From positions 291,070 through 355,069 of the forward strand of contig JAIQFP010000002.1 in NCBI GenBank assembly GCA_020073165.1: a stretch of DNA of 64,000 bases, read 5' to 3'. Made by a program: the position numbers and the translations under genes. The stretch comes from Terriglobia bacterium (GTDB lineage Bacteria; Acidobacteriota; Terriglobia; Terriglobales; Acidobacteriaceae). The notes under the pieces were generated by a model that saw only the letters and a program-made list of their open reading frames with translations, was not told the DNA's origin and searched no databases. Below, in pieces: positions 17,410-27,384 of the stretch (the first letter of the stretch is position 1; each line of letters starts with the position of its first letter).

Positions 17410-18674
17410 CGGTCGACGGCGGGTGTGTCGGGTGATGACTTGAGAGCGTCAATATAGTCCGCAACCAGGCCATCATTTAGTGACAAAGCGTTCAGTGACC
17501 AACCGGCGGCCGTGTAAACGACCCCTCGCATGATGCTTCCGGTGACTTCCGTCGGCCTGTGGCCGGATTTCTGCATTTGCACGAAGTCGTCATAATCGCT
17601 ACGCCAGGCCAGCATGGATGCTAGTGTCCGAAGTGGCTCAATACGTCCGGTCGCAAAGAAAACTGCCCATAGCATGTCCATACGGTTTGGCAGCGTTCGA
17701 TCTGGCTTGAGGTCGAAAGGATCTGGTAGATGGGTAGAACGTATTGCGGCCTTTTCGTCCTCGTTGAGCCTATTTAGCAATCTGTCAGTCGGGTAGCCGG
17801 CCTCTGACAACAAGGGCGTGCCGTATGTCCGAACCGATCGCCCTTCGGTTGGAAGTACCCGCAGAAGTTCTTCTGCTGCTACTGGGCTAGCCTTCAATGC
17901 CTCCACAAAGAAAATCATGATGTTTGGCATGGCCCTGGCTCTTTCGTCAGCCGCAACGAGTCGTAGCCCCGGCAGTAGCTCAGCTGGATCCGGTGCTGCA
18001 TGATAGTGCTGTAACCACGAGCTAAACGTACTTATGTCCTTAAACGGGGCATCCTTCCGGGAAGTCTCAAAGGTCTTCACGTCGATGCTCCTTGCGTTCA
18101 GAGGGAAGTTCTTGCCGTCCGATGTTGCCACTGTGGCCCGAATGGTCGCAATTCCATCTTGGGCATCAAGCGGAACGCACCATTTGGCTCGTGATGCCGC
18201 GATGCTTGCCATGCTCGAAACCGGGTTCTTGATGCCTGCCACCCCAAGCGCCTGAGTGACGAAGTCACCACCCTCCGGCTTTGCCTGCTTCACAGCCTCG
18301 GGTGGTTCTGCTGCGAAGTTCTGTTTGCGACCTGCGAAGGCTAACTCGAAGCCAAGTTTCGCCGAGGCCAGTAGTTGATCGCGGTTATCTCCCGACGCCA
18401 AGACGCCAAAACGAACACACTGGCCTGGTTCAACTTGTTTCAAGTCCGAAGGCGGGTTCACCAGAGCCAGAGTCGCCCCCCACTGCTCCGCTACGACCTG
18501 ATCAGCGACGACAAATAAGTCAGGGTATATTCTTGTTGGGGTAGGCTCCTTGGGCGGATATGCCTGGCCTTGAGTCTGAGCCACAACCACGGTGGCGAGT
18601 ATGATACAGAATAAAGGAATCGCTTTAGCGCATCGCTCGACCACCCTGCGCATCGCTATTCGTTCGTTTGGCAT
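17406..18674 (-). CDS. Hypothetical secreted protein
   Basis: 422 residues with a signal peptide (hydrophobic core PLFCIILATVVVAQ, cleavage around residue 35). The mature part has a beta-rich first half containing CVRFGVLASGD and KWCVPLDAQDGIATIR and a helical second half. I recognise no domain. The stop codon shares CTAG with the stop of the convergent ABC exporter gene. An ATG at 18653 is an alternative start closer to the signal peptide. Confidence 0.7.
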   Translation of the reverse strand: MPNERIAMRRVVERCAKAIPLFCIILATVVVAQTQGQAYPPKEPTPTRIYPDLFVVADQVVAEQWGATLALVNPPSDLKQVEPGQCVRFGVLASGDNRDQLLASAKLGFELAFAGRKQNFAAEPPEAVKQAKPEGGDFVTQALGVAGIKNPVSSMASIAASRAKWCVPLDAQDGIATIRATVATSDGKNFPLNARSIDVKTFETSRKDAPFKDISTFSSWLQHYHAAPDPAELLPGLRLVAADERARAMPNIMIFFVEALKASPVAAEELLRVLPTEGRSVRTYGTPLLSEAGYPTDRLLNRLNEDEKAAIRSTHLPDPFDLKPDRTLPNRMDMLWAVFFATGRIEPLRTLASMLAWRSDYDDFVQMQKSGHRPTEVTGSIMRGVVYTAAGWSLNALSLNDGLVADYIDALKSSPDTPAVDR

Positions 18675-18745
18675 AGCTGAACTCTAGCCGTAGTTAGCGG
18701 CGAACGCAAACAACCCAATCCTCTTCTCGCATGACGCACTGGCTT

Positions 18746-18751
18746 TACAAT
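18746..18751 (+). promoter_or_regulatory. -10-like box before lpxB
   Basis: TACAAT, then 7 nt, then the GTG at 18759. If it is the -10 element, transcription would start on the GTG itself. It overlaps the alternative ATG at 18750. Confidence 0.4.
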
Positions 18752-18758
18752 GTTCCCC

Positions 18759-19928
18759 GTGCGAATCCTGATCTCCGCCGGTGAAGCCTCCGGTGAAATG
18801 TACGGTGCGCAGCTTATTCAAGCCCTGCGCCGGCGCCACCCGTCGCTCGACTTCTTTGGCGTAGGCGGGCAGCGCATGCGTGCCGCCGGGTGCGATACGG
18901 TGGTAGACGCAAGAGACCTCGCGGTGGTCGGGATCGCCGAAATCCTCAGCCATCTTCCCAAGATCTACGGCCGTTTCCGCACCCTCATCACCGAGGCCGA
19001 TAAGCGGCGTCCCGACCTCGCCATCGTCATCGACTCCCCTGCCTTCAACTGGCGTGTCGCCCGGCAGATGCATAAGCGTGGCATCCCGGTCGTGTATTAC
19101 GTCTGCCCGCAGTTCTGGGCCTGGCGTCAGGGCCGCGTTCGTTTGCTCCAGAAATACATCACCAAAGCCCTGGTGATTTTTCCATTCGAGGAGAAGTTCT
19201 ACCGTGACCGCGGAGTGGATGCGACCTTTGTGGGTCATCCGCTCGCCGATCTCGCTCAGCCGCTGATCGATCGCGCTGAGTACGCCGGCCGCCACAAACT
19301 GGATCTGAGCAAGCCCTGGATCACGCTCATGCCCGGCAGCCGCGTGAAGGAAGTACGCATGAACGTGCCCACCATGCTGGAGTCAGCCGTGAAGCTCGGC
19401 TGGGGCTATGAATTCCTGCTGCCGGTCGCGCCCACACTCGACCGCGGCTTTCTGGAAGGTTTGGTTGGCACCCGCCGTCCCATTCACCTGGTCTCTGAAG
19501 CTCTTCCCGCGCTCGCCCACTCACGGGCGGGAATCATCGCCAGCGGCACCGCTACGGTCGAGGCCGCCATGATGGGCACGCCCTTTGTGATGGTGTACCG
19601 CGTCTCCCCGCTCACCTATCTGGTCGGACGCCCGCGCATCAAGGTTTCGCACTTCGCTATGGTCAACCTGATCGCCGGAGAGGAAATCGTCCCGGAACTC
19701 GTACAGCAGAACTTCACCGTCGAGAAGGTGGTGACCCGGCTCAACGAGATTCTGCCTTTCGGCCCCGCGCGGGACAAGATGATCGCGGGTCTAGCCACCG
19801 TGAAAACTCGCCTTCGCGGGCCGGATCGCACCCGGGAAGACCTGCACGCCGCAGACCGCGCGGCGGAGGTGATCACCGCTCTGCTGTACGGAAGCCCGGC
19901 GCACATCTCCCAGGCTGCTAAAGAATAA
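18759..19928 (+). CDS. lpxB: Lipid-A-disaccharide synthase
   Basis: GT19 glycosyltransferase joining UDP-2,3-diacylglucosamine and lipid X at the inner face of the inner membrane. Recognisable blocks: RILISAGEASGEMYGAQL at the N-terminus, VVGIAEIL, DSPAFNWR, YYVCPQFWAW and VGHPLAD. I favour the GTG at 18759, which gives the family-standard first residues and fits the TACAAT 7 nt upstream; an ATG at 18750 would add three residues. It shows that this bacterium makes lipid A. The gene is alone, not in the usual lpxD-fabZ-lpxA operon. Confidence 0.93.
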   Translation: MRILISAGEASGEMYGAQLIQALRRRHPSLDFFGVGGQRMRAAGCDTVVDARDLAVVGIAEILSHLPKIYGRFRTLITEADKRRPDLAIVIDSPAFNWRVARQMHKRGIPVVYYVCPQFWAWRQGRVRLLQKYITKALVIFPFEEKFYRDRGVDATFVGHPLADLAQPLIDRAEYAGRHKLDLSKPWITLMPGSRVKEVRMNVPTMLESAVKLGWGYEFLLPVAPTLDRGFLEGLVGTRRPIHLVSEALPALAHSRAGIIASGTATVEAAMMGTPFVMVYRVSPLTYLVGRPRIKVSHFAMVNLIAGEEIVPELVQQNFTVEKVVTRLNEILPFGPARDKMIAGLATVKTRLRGPDRTREDLHAADRAAEVITALLYGSPAHISQAAKE

Positions 19929-19982
19929 TGGTGGTGGGGCGCGGCGATCCAGCCGGGGTGCTGGTCTCTGGCTGCCGCAGGC

Positions 19983-22900
19983 CTACGCGTTCGCCCCGTG
20001 GCACTTCTTGTACTTCTTGCCCGATCCGCAGTGGCAGGGATCATTGCGCCCGATCTTCGTACCGCTGCGAACCACTTGCTGCACCGGCTGGAAATCCCCC
20101 GACCCGGCCATGCGGGCCTGCTCCAATTCACGGCGTTTTCGGCGCTGGAAGGCCTCTTCGAGATCGTCCACAGACGTGGCAATTGCCCGCGGAGGACGCC
20201 GGCCGTTGCCATCCGCCCCCGGAGCTACCGGCCTCGCCTCCTCGCCCTCCGGCGTGCCACGCTCCACCGCCGCCTCATACTGCGTCTGCCGCTCCAGAAT
20301 CTGCATCAGGTACAGATACCGGACCGTCTCCTCCTGGAAGCGTTGCATCATCTCTTCGAACATGTCGAAGGATTCGCGCTTGTACTCCACTAGCGGATCA
20401 TGCTGGCCATAGCCGCGCAGCCCAATGCCCTCCTTCAGGTGGTCCATGTTGAGGAGGTGGTCTTTCCACTGCGAGTCGAGCACGCTCAGCATGATCATGC
20501 GCTCGTGATAGCGCATAGCATCCGGCCCGATCAGCTTTTCCTTGGCGTCGTAGCGCTTTTTCAGGGTGTCGAAGACCGCATCGCCCAGTTCCTGGCGGTT
20601 CAGCATCTCCGGTTTCATTCCCTCGGCCAGGATGTCCACCCCAAAGCGGGTGAACACCGCGTCCTTCAAGGCCTTCAGGTCCCAATCCTCGGGATGCACC
20701 TTGACCGCGCAGTACTGGTCCATCAAATCGCTGAGGATGCCGCCGACATAGTCCTCGAGGATCAGTTCCTTCTGGTCCACGCCCTCCAGCAACTGGCGGC
20801 GTAACCCGTATACCGCCTCGCGCTGCTTGTTCATCACGTCGTCGTATTCGAGCAGGTGTTTGCGGGCTTCGAAGTTTTGCGCTTCGACCGCCTCCTGGGC
20901 TTTCTCGATGCGCCGCGTGATCAGCCGCGACTCGATGGGGACGCCCTCCTCCATGCCCAGCCTTTGCAGCAGGGTCGAGACCCACTCCTTGGCGAAGATG
21001 CGCATCAAATCATCTTCGAGTGAGAGGTAGAAGCGTGAGGATCCCGGATCGCCCTGGCGCCCGGCACGGCCACGAAGCTGGTTGTCAATGCGCCGCGCCT
21101 CGTGACGCTCGGTGCCGAAGATGTGCAGCCCGCCCGCGGCAACCACTTCTGCGTGCTCCAGGTCGGTTTGCGCTTTGTAGCGGCTGAAGATCTCGTTCCA
21201 CTGGTCGCTCGGCACCACGTACTCGCTTCCGGAGTAGTACCACACGGTGCTGTTGCCGTCGTCCGGACGGGCTTCCACCTTGCCTTGCGCCACGCGCAGG
21301 AGTTGCGCGATTCCCTTCTTCACGCATTCCTGCTTGGCCATGAATTCCGGATTGCCGCCCAGCAGAATGTCGGTACCGCGGCCGGCCATGTTGGTGGCGA
21401 TGGTGACCATCCCTTTGCGCCCGGCCTGCGCCACAATCTCGGCTTCCCGCTCGTGATACTTGGCGTTGAGCACTACGTGCTTGATGCCCTTCTTCTTCAG
21501 CAACTCGGAAAGCCGCTCTGACTTCTCAATCGATGTGGTGCCTACCAGCACCGGCTGTTCGGAATCATGCAGTCTCTGGATCTCGTCCGACGCCGCGTAG
21601 TACTTCTCCTTCTCCGTCCGATACACCACATCCGGATTTTCGACGCGCAGCAGCGTCTTGTTGGTCGGGATAACCATCACTTCCAGCCGATAGATTTTCT
21701 CGAACTCGGGCGCTTCGGTTTCCGCCGTACCCGTCATGCCTGCCAGTTTCTTGTACATGCGGAAATAATTCTGGAAGGTAATGGTCGCCAGGGTCTGGTT
21801 CTCGCGCTCGATCTTGACGTTTTCCTTGGCCTCCACTGCCTGGTGTAAGCCATCCGACCAGCGCCGCCCCGGCATCATGCGCCCGGTAAACTCATCCACG
21901 ATGATGACTTCTTTTTCGCGGGAATTCTCTGCCTTGGCCTTGACCACATATTCAACGTCCCGGCGATAGAGAACATGCGCTTTAATCGCGGTCTCGACAT
22001 GGTGCTTCAGGTCCCAGTTTTCCGGATCGGCAATGTTGCCGATGCCTAGAAGTCCCTCTACCTTCTCCCAGCCTTCATCGGTGACCGTAATGGTCTTATG
22101 CTTCTCGTCCACCACAAAGTCGCCGGTGAGTTGCTTGGGTTCCCCGGGAGCAACGTCGATCTCTTCACCCTTTTCCAGCTTGGGGATAATGCGATTGACA
22201 CGTTCGTACTTGTCGGTGGACTCCTCGCTGGCTCCGGAAATGATGAGTGGGGTGCGGGCCTCGTCGATCAGGATCGAGTCCACCTCGTCCACGATTCCAT
22301 AGTTGTGCCCGCGCTGCACGCAATCCTTCATGTCGAACTTCATGTTGTCGCGCAGGTAGTCGAAACCGAATTCGTTGTTGGTGCCGTAGGTGACGTCGGC
22401 GGCATAGGCCTCGCGGCGCTCCTCGTCGTCCAGTTCGTGGACGATCACGCCCACGCTCAGCCCCAGAAACCGGTACAGCTTGCCCATCCACTCCGAGTCG
22501 CGTTTGGCTAGGTAGTCATTCACCGTCACCACGTGCACGCCACGTCCGCTCAGCGCGTTCAGGTATACCGGCAAGGTCGCAACCAGCGTCTTTCCTTCGC
22601 CGGTCTTCATTTCCGAGATCTTGCCTTGGTGCAGCACCATGCCACCGATCAACTGCACATCGAAATGCCGCATGCCGAGCACACGACGGCCCGCCTCGCG
22701 TACCACGGCGAAGGCTTCCACCAGGATTTCATCCAGAACTTCATTGACCACCCGGGTCCGCTCATCCTCAAGTTCCTTCAGACGGTCGGGATCGGCCTCC
22801 GGCTCATCGGCAATGCTGCTCAGACGGTCCTGAATGCGCTTGCGGAATTCGTCGGTCTTGGCGCGCAACTGCTCATCACTGAGCTTCTGCATCTCAGGCT

Positions 22901-22994
22901 CAAGCGCATTGATGGCCGCCACCTGGGGCATCAGGCGCTTGAGTTCGCGCTCATTCTTGGTCCCAAAGACCTTACCTAACAGCGTGTTGATCAA
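19983..22994 (-). CDS. secA: Preprotein translocase ATPase SecA
   Basis: About 1003 residues covering the whole SecA plan: nucleotide-binding domain with [34 protein letters not shown] and GRAGRQGD, then scaffold and wing domains, and the C-terminal zinc/SecB-binding tail [16 protein letters not shown]. It drives Sec-dependent export. I choose the TTG at 22994 (product [11 protein letters not shown]) because AAGGA lies at good spacing and homologues start there; a GTG at 23027 would add 11 residues without a ribosome site. Confidence 0.96.
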   Translation of the reverse strand: MINTLLGKVFGTKNERELKRLMPQVAAINALEPEMQKLSDEQLRAKTDEFRKRIQDRLSSIADEPEADPDRLKELEDERTRVVNEVLDEILVEAFAVVREAGRRVLGMRHFDVQLIGGMVLHQGKISEMKTGEGKTLVATLPVYLNALSGRGVHVVTVNDYLAKRDSEWMGKLYRFLGLSVGVIVHELDDEERREAYAADVTYGTNNEFGFDYLRDNMKFDMKDCVQRGHNYGIVDEVDSILIDEARTPLIISGASEESTDKYERVNRIIPKLEKGEEIDVAPGEPKQLTGDFVVDEKHKTITVTDEGWEKVEGLLGIGNIADPENWDLKHHVETAIKAHVLYRRDVEYVVKAKAENSREKEVIIVDEFTGRMMPGRRWSDGLHQAVEAKENVKIERENQTLATITFQNYFRMYKKLAGMTGTAETEAPEFEKIYRLEVMVIPTNKTLLRVENPDVVYRTEKEKYYAASDEIQRLHDSEQPVLVGTTSIEKSERLSELLKKKGIKHVVLNAKYHEREAEIVAQAGRKGMVTIATNMAGRGTDILLGGNPEFMAKQECVKKGIAQLLRVAQGKVEARPDDGNSTVWYYSGSEYVVPSDQWNEIFSRYKAQTDLEHAEVVAAGGLHIFGTERHEARRIDNQLRGRAGRQGDPGSSRFYLSLEDDLMRIFAKEWVSTLLQRLGMEEGVPIESRLITRRIEKAQEAVEAQNFEARKHLLEYDDVMNKQREAVYGLRRQLLEGVDQKELILEDYVGGILSDLMDQYCAVKVHPEDWDLKALKDAVFTRFGVDILAEGMKPEMLNRQELGDAVFDTLKKRYDAKEKLIGPDAMRYHERMIMLSVLDSQWKDHLLNMDHLKEGIGLRGYGQHDPLVEYKRESFDMFEEMMQRFQEETVRYLYLMQILERQTQYEAAVERGTPEGEEARPVAPGADGNGRRPPRAIATSVDDLEEAFQRRKRRELEQARMAGSGDFQPVQQVVRSGTKIGRNDPCHCGSGKKYKKCHGANA

Positions 22995-23110
22995 ATCGAC
23001 ATTCCTTCGGAGGGCAACTCGCCCCACACTATCTGATAGAAGCCTAGCACATTAGATGCGCACGGACGAGGCAGGTCGCCGGGCGATCCCTTTCCTCACC
23101 ACAATCAGGA

Positions 23111-23160
23111 TGGCGTCATCCCGAACCCGGCGTATTTCAGCCGGGTGAGGGATTTCGCGC
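23111..23160. repeat. GTCATCCCGA-type dispersed repeat, copy 1
   Basis: Begins TGGCGTCATCCCGA and continues with an imperfect hairpin (CCCGG / CCGGG around CGTATTTCAG) to GAGGGAT. A copy differing at about eight positions lies at 33422-33471. Confidence 0.65.
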
Positions 23161-23239
23161 GCCGCGGCTATGCTGTGATTTCGGTAAACCTGCGGCTCAG
23201 AGCGCCCCCTCTTCATGTAGTATTTTCTCGTCACTCGTC

Positions 23240-26011
23240 ATGGCCACTTTCTACGACCGTTTCCTCGAATGCGCCGCTCGTTGGCCCGCCAACGTTGCCC
23301 TGGAGATCCAGCAGCGTAGCGGGGTCGAGAGCCACACCTACGCGCAGCTACGGCAGATGTCGGAGTCCGTCGGCCGCTGGCTTTCGGAAAACGGCCTTCC
23401 GCCCGGAGCCCACATTGCCATCCTCGCCGACAATCATCCGCGCTGGGTGGCCGCTTACCTCGGCGCTATCGCCGCCGGGTGCACAGCCGTCCCCCTGGAT
23501 ACGGCGTTCCATGCCGAACAGGTCACTAAACTGCTCAAAGACAGCGGCAGTTCCCTGCTATTCTGTGACACCAAGCATCTGGCGGTCGCGCAAGCCGCAA
23601 TCTCTGGTTTGCAGATCAAGATCGTCCTGATCGATACTCACGTGGGGACGGCCGCCCCCGGCCGTGCAGCCGATCTCGACTCCATCTTCGCCGCCGGCCC
23701 GGGCAACTTCCGCCCCGTGTCCGCTTCTTCCGATTCGGTCGCCGCCCTGCTCTACACCTCCGGCACCACCGCCGATCCCAAGGGCGTCATGCTCACCCAC
23801 GCCAACCTGATGGGCGAAGTAGCCGCCGTCTTCGGACGTCTCCACATCGGCCCGGAAGATTCCATTCTCGGCTTGCTCCCCCTCTTCCACGCCCTGGCGC
23901 AGATGGCCAACCTGCTGCTTCCGCTGGTCAGGGGAGCGCGCGCCGTGTACCTGGAGACGCTTAACACTACCGAACTACTGCGCGCCCTGCGCGAGCGCCA
24001 CGTGACTGCCTTTGCCGTCGTCCCCCAGTTCTTCTACCTGATTCACGAACGCATCTTCAAAGAAGTCGCGCAGCGCGGCCGGCTGGCGCAGTGGGCCTTG
24101 CGACTGCTGATGTCGCTAAATCGCCTGCTGCGTCGATTTGGACTCAATGCCGGGCCAGTCTTCTTCCGCCCCATCCACCAGACCTTCGGGAAGAGCATGC
24201 GATACCTGGTGACCGGCGGTTCGCGTTTCGAACCCCAGATTGGGCGCGACTTCCATGCTCTTGGCGTCGATGTCCTCCAGGCCTACGGCCTCACCGAGAC
24301 CAGCGGCGGCGCGTTCGTCAACCCGCCGGGTGACATCGTGATCGGCTCCGTGGGCCCGCCCTTGCCCGGGGTGGAGGCCCGCATCGTCGACCCGCAACCG
24401 CAGGAAGAAGGTCCCCCTGTCGGTGAAATCGCCATCCGCGGCGCCATCGTCATGAAGGGCTACTGGAATCGTTCTGACGCCACCGCCGAGGTCCTCAAGG
24501 AAGGCTGGCTTTACACCGGTGATCTCGGCTACTTCGATGCGCGCGGCAATCTCTTCATCACCGGCCGTGCCAAGGAAATCATCGTCCTCAGCAACGGCAA
24601 GAACATTTATCCGGAGGAGATCGAGGCCCATTACCTGAAGTCGCCCTATATCAAGGAAATCTGCGTGATGGGTCTCGAAGCCCGTCCCGGCGACCCCACT
24701 TCCGAGCGCCTGCACGCCGTGGTGGTGCCGAATTTCGAGGTGCTGCGGCAGCGCAAGATCGTCAACGCCACCCAGGTGGTTCGCTTCGACATCGAGGGTC
24801 TCTCCGCAAAGCTGCCTTCCACCAAGCGCGTCGGCAGTTACGAAATCTGGCAGGAGGACCTGCCGCGCACCACTACTCGTAAGCTGAAGCGCTTCGCGAT
24901 CGAGAAGCGCGCCAGGGCCAACCAAACCAAAGGGCAGACGGCCGAGCCAGCCGTTCCCGCCGAGCTCCCCCTCACCACAGAAGAAGCCGCCTGGCTGGAC
25001 CAGCCCGACACCCGGCGTGCCTTGAAGCACATTCGCAACGCTGCACGCACTGCTCCAGACGTAATCCGGCCCAGTGACAACTTGGAGCTCGACCTCGGCC
25101 TCGACTCCATGCAGCGCGTCGAACTGTTGGTCGAACTCGAGCAAGAATTCGGCGCAGACGTGAACGAGTCCCGTCTGTCGGAAATCTATACCGTGCGCGA
25201 CCTGGTCGAACTGGTGCGGGAAAGTGCAACCGGCGGGAAACCGGCTACCACCTTGCGTCCGCAATTTGCCGGCTGGAAATCCGTGCTGCAAGAGGAGCCC
25301 ACAGACCCCGACATTCTTGCTCTGGCCCGGCCGCAGCCTATTAGGGAGCCTTTCTTGTTTGCTCTCAGCCGCCTGGCTCAACTCATCGCCTATGATCGTT
25401 TTCCCCTGCACGTCACTGGACTGGAGAACGTTCCCGTCTGCGGCCCCTACATTATTTCTCCCAATCACCAGAGTTTCCTCGATCCCATCATCATGGGCAG
25501 CCTCTTGCCCTGGACAGTGTTTCGCGAACTGTTTTCCGTGGGGACCAGCGAAATTTTCGGCACCGGCTTCATGCGCCGCTTGGCCCGCTGGCTGCGTGTC
25601 GTCGTGGTTGACCCCGACGCCAATCTCATTCCTGCGATGCGCGCCGGCGCCTTCGGCCTGCGCCACGGCCGCATTCTCATTCTGTACCCCGAAGGCGAAC
25701 GCTCGATTGATGGCACTCCCAAAGTCTTCCGGAAAGGTGCCGCCATCCTCTCGATACACCTGCAGGTGCCCATCCTCCCGGTCGCGATTGAAGGCTTTCA
25801 CGAAGCCTGGCCGCGCGGGAAGCCGTTCCAGAAGTTCGCTCCGTTGCAGATCACCTTTGGCGATCCGATCTACCCCCCACCAGAAGCGGAGTCCTCGGAA
25901 GCCGCCTACGAAAAACTCACTGCAGAGTTGAAAACCCGTGTTGTGGGGATGTGGAATGAGTTGCGGGGGGAACGGTCGCAGGAGAAAGCCAGCGCTCAGG
26001 CCGCGGATTAA
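23240..26011 (+). CDS. Fused acyl-activating enzyme - ACP - PlsC acyltransferase
   Basis: 923 residues with three modules. Residues 1-560 form an AMP-dependent synthetase (YTSGTTADPKGVMLTH, QAYGLTETSGG, YTGDLGYFD, GKNIYPEEIE). Residues 590-660 are an acyl carrier domain with the phosphopantetheine serine in LGLDSMQRVELL (about residue 622). Residues 690-915 are a PlsC-type acyltransferase with SPNHQSFLD and YPEGERSIDG. It could activate a fatty acid, hold it on its own carrier and pass it to a lysophospholipid or other acceptor. E. coli Aas joins similar activities in the opposite order and without a carrier domain. It is divergent from secA. Confidence 0.9.
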   Translation: MATFYDRFLECAARWPANVALEIQQRSGVESHTYAQLRQMSESVGRWLSENGLPPGAHIAILADNHPRWVAAYLGAIAAGCTAVPLDTAFHAEQVTKLLKDSGSSLLFCDTKHLAVAQAAISGLQIKIVLIDTHVGTAAPGRAADLDSIFAAGPGNFRPVSASSDSVAALLYTSGTTADPKGVMLTHANLMGEVAAVFGRLHIGPEDSILGLLPLFHALAQMANLLLPLVRGARAVYLETLNTTELLRALRERHVTAFAVVPQFFYLIHERIFKEVAQRGRLAQWALRLLMSLNRLLRRFGLNAGPVFFRPIHQTFGKSMRYLVTGGSRFEPQIGRDFHALGVDVLQAYGLTETSGGAFVNPPGDIVIGSVGPPLPGVEARIVDPQPQEEGPPVGEIAIRGAIVMKGYWNRSDATAEVLKEGWLYTGDLGYFDARGNLFITGRAKEIIVLSNGKNIYPEEIEAHYLKSPYIKEICVMGLEARPGDPTSERLHAVVVPNFEVLRQRKIVNATQVVRFDIEGLSAKLPSTKRVGSYEIWQEDLPRTTTRKLKRFAIEKRARANQTKGQTAEPAVPAELPLTTEEAAWLDQPDTRRALKHIRNAARTAPDVIRPSDNLELDLGLDSMQRVELLVELEQEFGADVNESRLSEIYTVRDLVELVRESATGGKPATTLRPQFAGWKSVLQEEPTDPDILALARPQPIREPFLFALSRLAQLIAYDRFPLHVTGLENVPVCGPYIISPNHQSFLDPIIMGSLLPWTVFRELFSVGTSEIFGTGFMRRLARWLRVVVVDPDANLIPAMRAGAFGLRHGRILILYPEGERSIDGTPKVFRKGAAILSIHLQVPILPVAIEGFHEAWPRGKPFQKFAPLQITFGDPIYPPPEAESSEAAYEKLTAELKTRVVGMWNELRGERSQEKASAQAAD

Positions 26012-26093
26012 GCGCCGGCGGCCTGCCCTGGGCAAAGTCGAAGGGTCTTGCCGGGCCGCATCGGTTTCTATAGGAAGCGGTTTCGGGAAACCC

Positions 26094-26999
26094 CTACGCT
26101 CCCGCCCCCTTGGCCTGCTGCCCAAAGGCCTTTACGAAAGCATCCACCACCATGGAGTCATACTTCTTCCCCGAGCTCTTGATCATGATTTCCTCGGCCT
26201 GCTGCGGGGACATTCTCCTCTGACCGGTTTCGCTGATGAGCCCTTCGTAGGCCTCGGCCAGCGCCATCACCTGCACTTCGATGGCAGCATCCAGGCAGTT
26301 CTCACCGCTCTTGATCAGCTTCTGCTCCATCACCAGGATGGGAATCGCGCGCCGCAGCGATCCGCCCATTTCCTGGGCTTTGTTCGTTTTCCCTCGCTTG
26401 CGCACGCCCTTCTCCAGTTCTTCCTGGGAGACATTGGCTGCCTTGTAGAGCACCTCGTTGCTGATTCCCAGTTCGTTCACATTGCGCAGCAGGGCCGCGG
26501 TGCGGATGTCCTCGATGCTCCCCGAGTCCAGCCCCAGCGACTCCGCGATCTTGGTGGCGTAGAGCGAAATCCGGTAGGCGTGCGCTTCGCTGTATTTCTC
26601 ATTCGCCAGGAAGTTCTGCAGGATGACCAGCATCCCATCGTATCCATCCTTCATTTCCTGCAGGCTCTTCTGGTTCCTTTCGTACAGCGTGCCCATGGTG
26701 TAGCCGGTCACCACCAGGATGCCTCCCCAAAGCGTGAGATCAAAGTAGCGGCTGTCGAAGGGCAGATCCATGCGATGCGTGAACATGGCTGGGTTCAGGA
26801 AGGTCAACGCGACCACCAGAAACACGCTGGCAAAAGCTGTCATGGTGGCATGGCTCCGCCCGAAGTAGTACGCAGAGAACAGTACCGGCAGGAAGTACAG
26901 CACCAGCGCCATGCGTTGCGATGCCACCAAAAAGTTGAGCATCGCCGCGATCAGCACCAGGAAGAGCAGCAACCACAACTCTTTGTTTATCTTTCGCAA
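26094..26999 (-). CDS. Membrane protein with degenerate HD-GYP-like domain
   Basis: 301 residues. About four membrane helices fill residues 8-105; the rest resembles the HD-GYP helical core (SEAHAYRISLYATKIAESLG, then IRTAALLRNVNELGISNEVL). The HD pair expected after AALL is RN here (R172 N173), and no GYP motif follows, so phosphodiesterase activity is unlikely. It may bind c-di-GMP or act as a structural regulator. It stands alone, convergent with the acyl-activating fusion. Confidence 0.75.
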   Translation of the reverse strand: MRKINKELWLLLFLVLIAAMLNFLVASQRMALVLYFLPVLFSAYYFGRSHATMTAFASVFLVVALTFLNPAMFTHRMDLPFDSRYFDLTLWGGILVVTGYTMGTLYERNQKSLQEMKDGYDGMLVILQNFLANEKYSEAHAYRISLYATKIAESLGLDSGSIEDIRTAALLRNVNELGISNEVLYKAANVSQEELEKGVRKRGKTNKAQEMGGSLRRAIPILVMEQKLIKSGENCLDAAIEVQVMALAEAYEGLISETGQRRMSPQQAEEIMIKSSGKKYDSMVVDAFVKAFGQQAKGAGA

Positions 27000-27384
27000 G
27001 GCCCGTCTCCCAGTGGCGGCGGCCCACTGCCCCTAACCGCCATCGTGCTGGGCAAGGCATTCCCTCTTAATCAGCAAAGCTCCCAGCTTGCCTATAGTAG
27101 GAACGTCGGGTCACCGGCTCCAAATTACGGAGGTAATCAGCACTCGCTTAACTCGGGTCGAGATTTTCTGGAGCGGCTCTCACCGCATGAAGAGTAGCAG
27201 GCGGTCCTGGAGGGACCTGTGAGAGTAGCCCGCCGCTTCAGTGGCGGGCGAACTGGGCCCTTTTGAGCCCCTGCCGTAGGCACGGCTGACACTGCCCCCC
27301 ATGTCCGGCGTAGCCGTAAGCGGCTCTAACTGCCTGAGCCGCTTCACCCGCGGCCCTTGTGCCGTCTTTGCTGCCACGAGTCTT
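27000..27384. other. Intergenic region with clustered mini-hairpins, no gene seen
   Basis: No convincing reading frame on either strand. The right half (27228-27249 and 27312-27325) holds two mini-hairpins of the family found in other gaps: a 9-bp stem beginning GCCCGCCGC around TTCA, and AGCCG/CGGCT around TAAG. The left half contains no recognisable riboswitch or promoter. Confidence 0.6.
27228..27249. repeat. REP-like mini-hairpin, TTCA loop
   Basis: Stem GCCCGCCGC / GTGGCGGGC (one G-T pair) closed by TTCA. Same plan as 12837-12856 and 36356-36375, different stem sequence. Confidence 0.65.

Noticed and set aside
24116..26125. A 669-codon open frame on the minus strand
   Set aside because: It lies opposite the acyl-activating fusion, whose domains are unmistakable; the frame is a by-product of high GC and has no recognisable motif.
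27000..27130. Stretch resembling parts of a cobalamin or c-di-GMP riboswitch upstream of the HD-GYP-like gene
   Set aside because: Only short words (GCCACTGGGAGACGGGCC, GCCGGTGACC) fit; the order of boxes and the required helices are missing.
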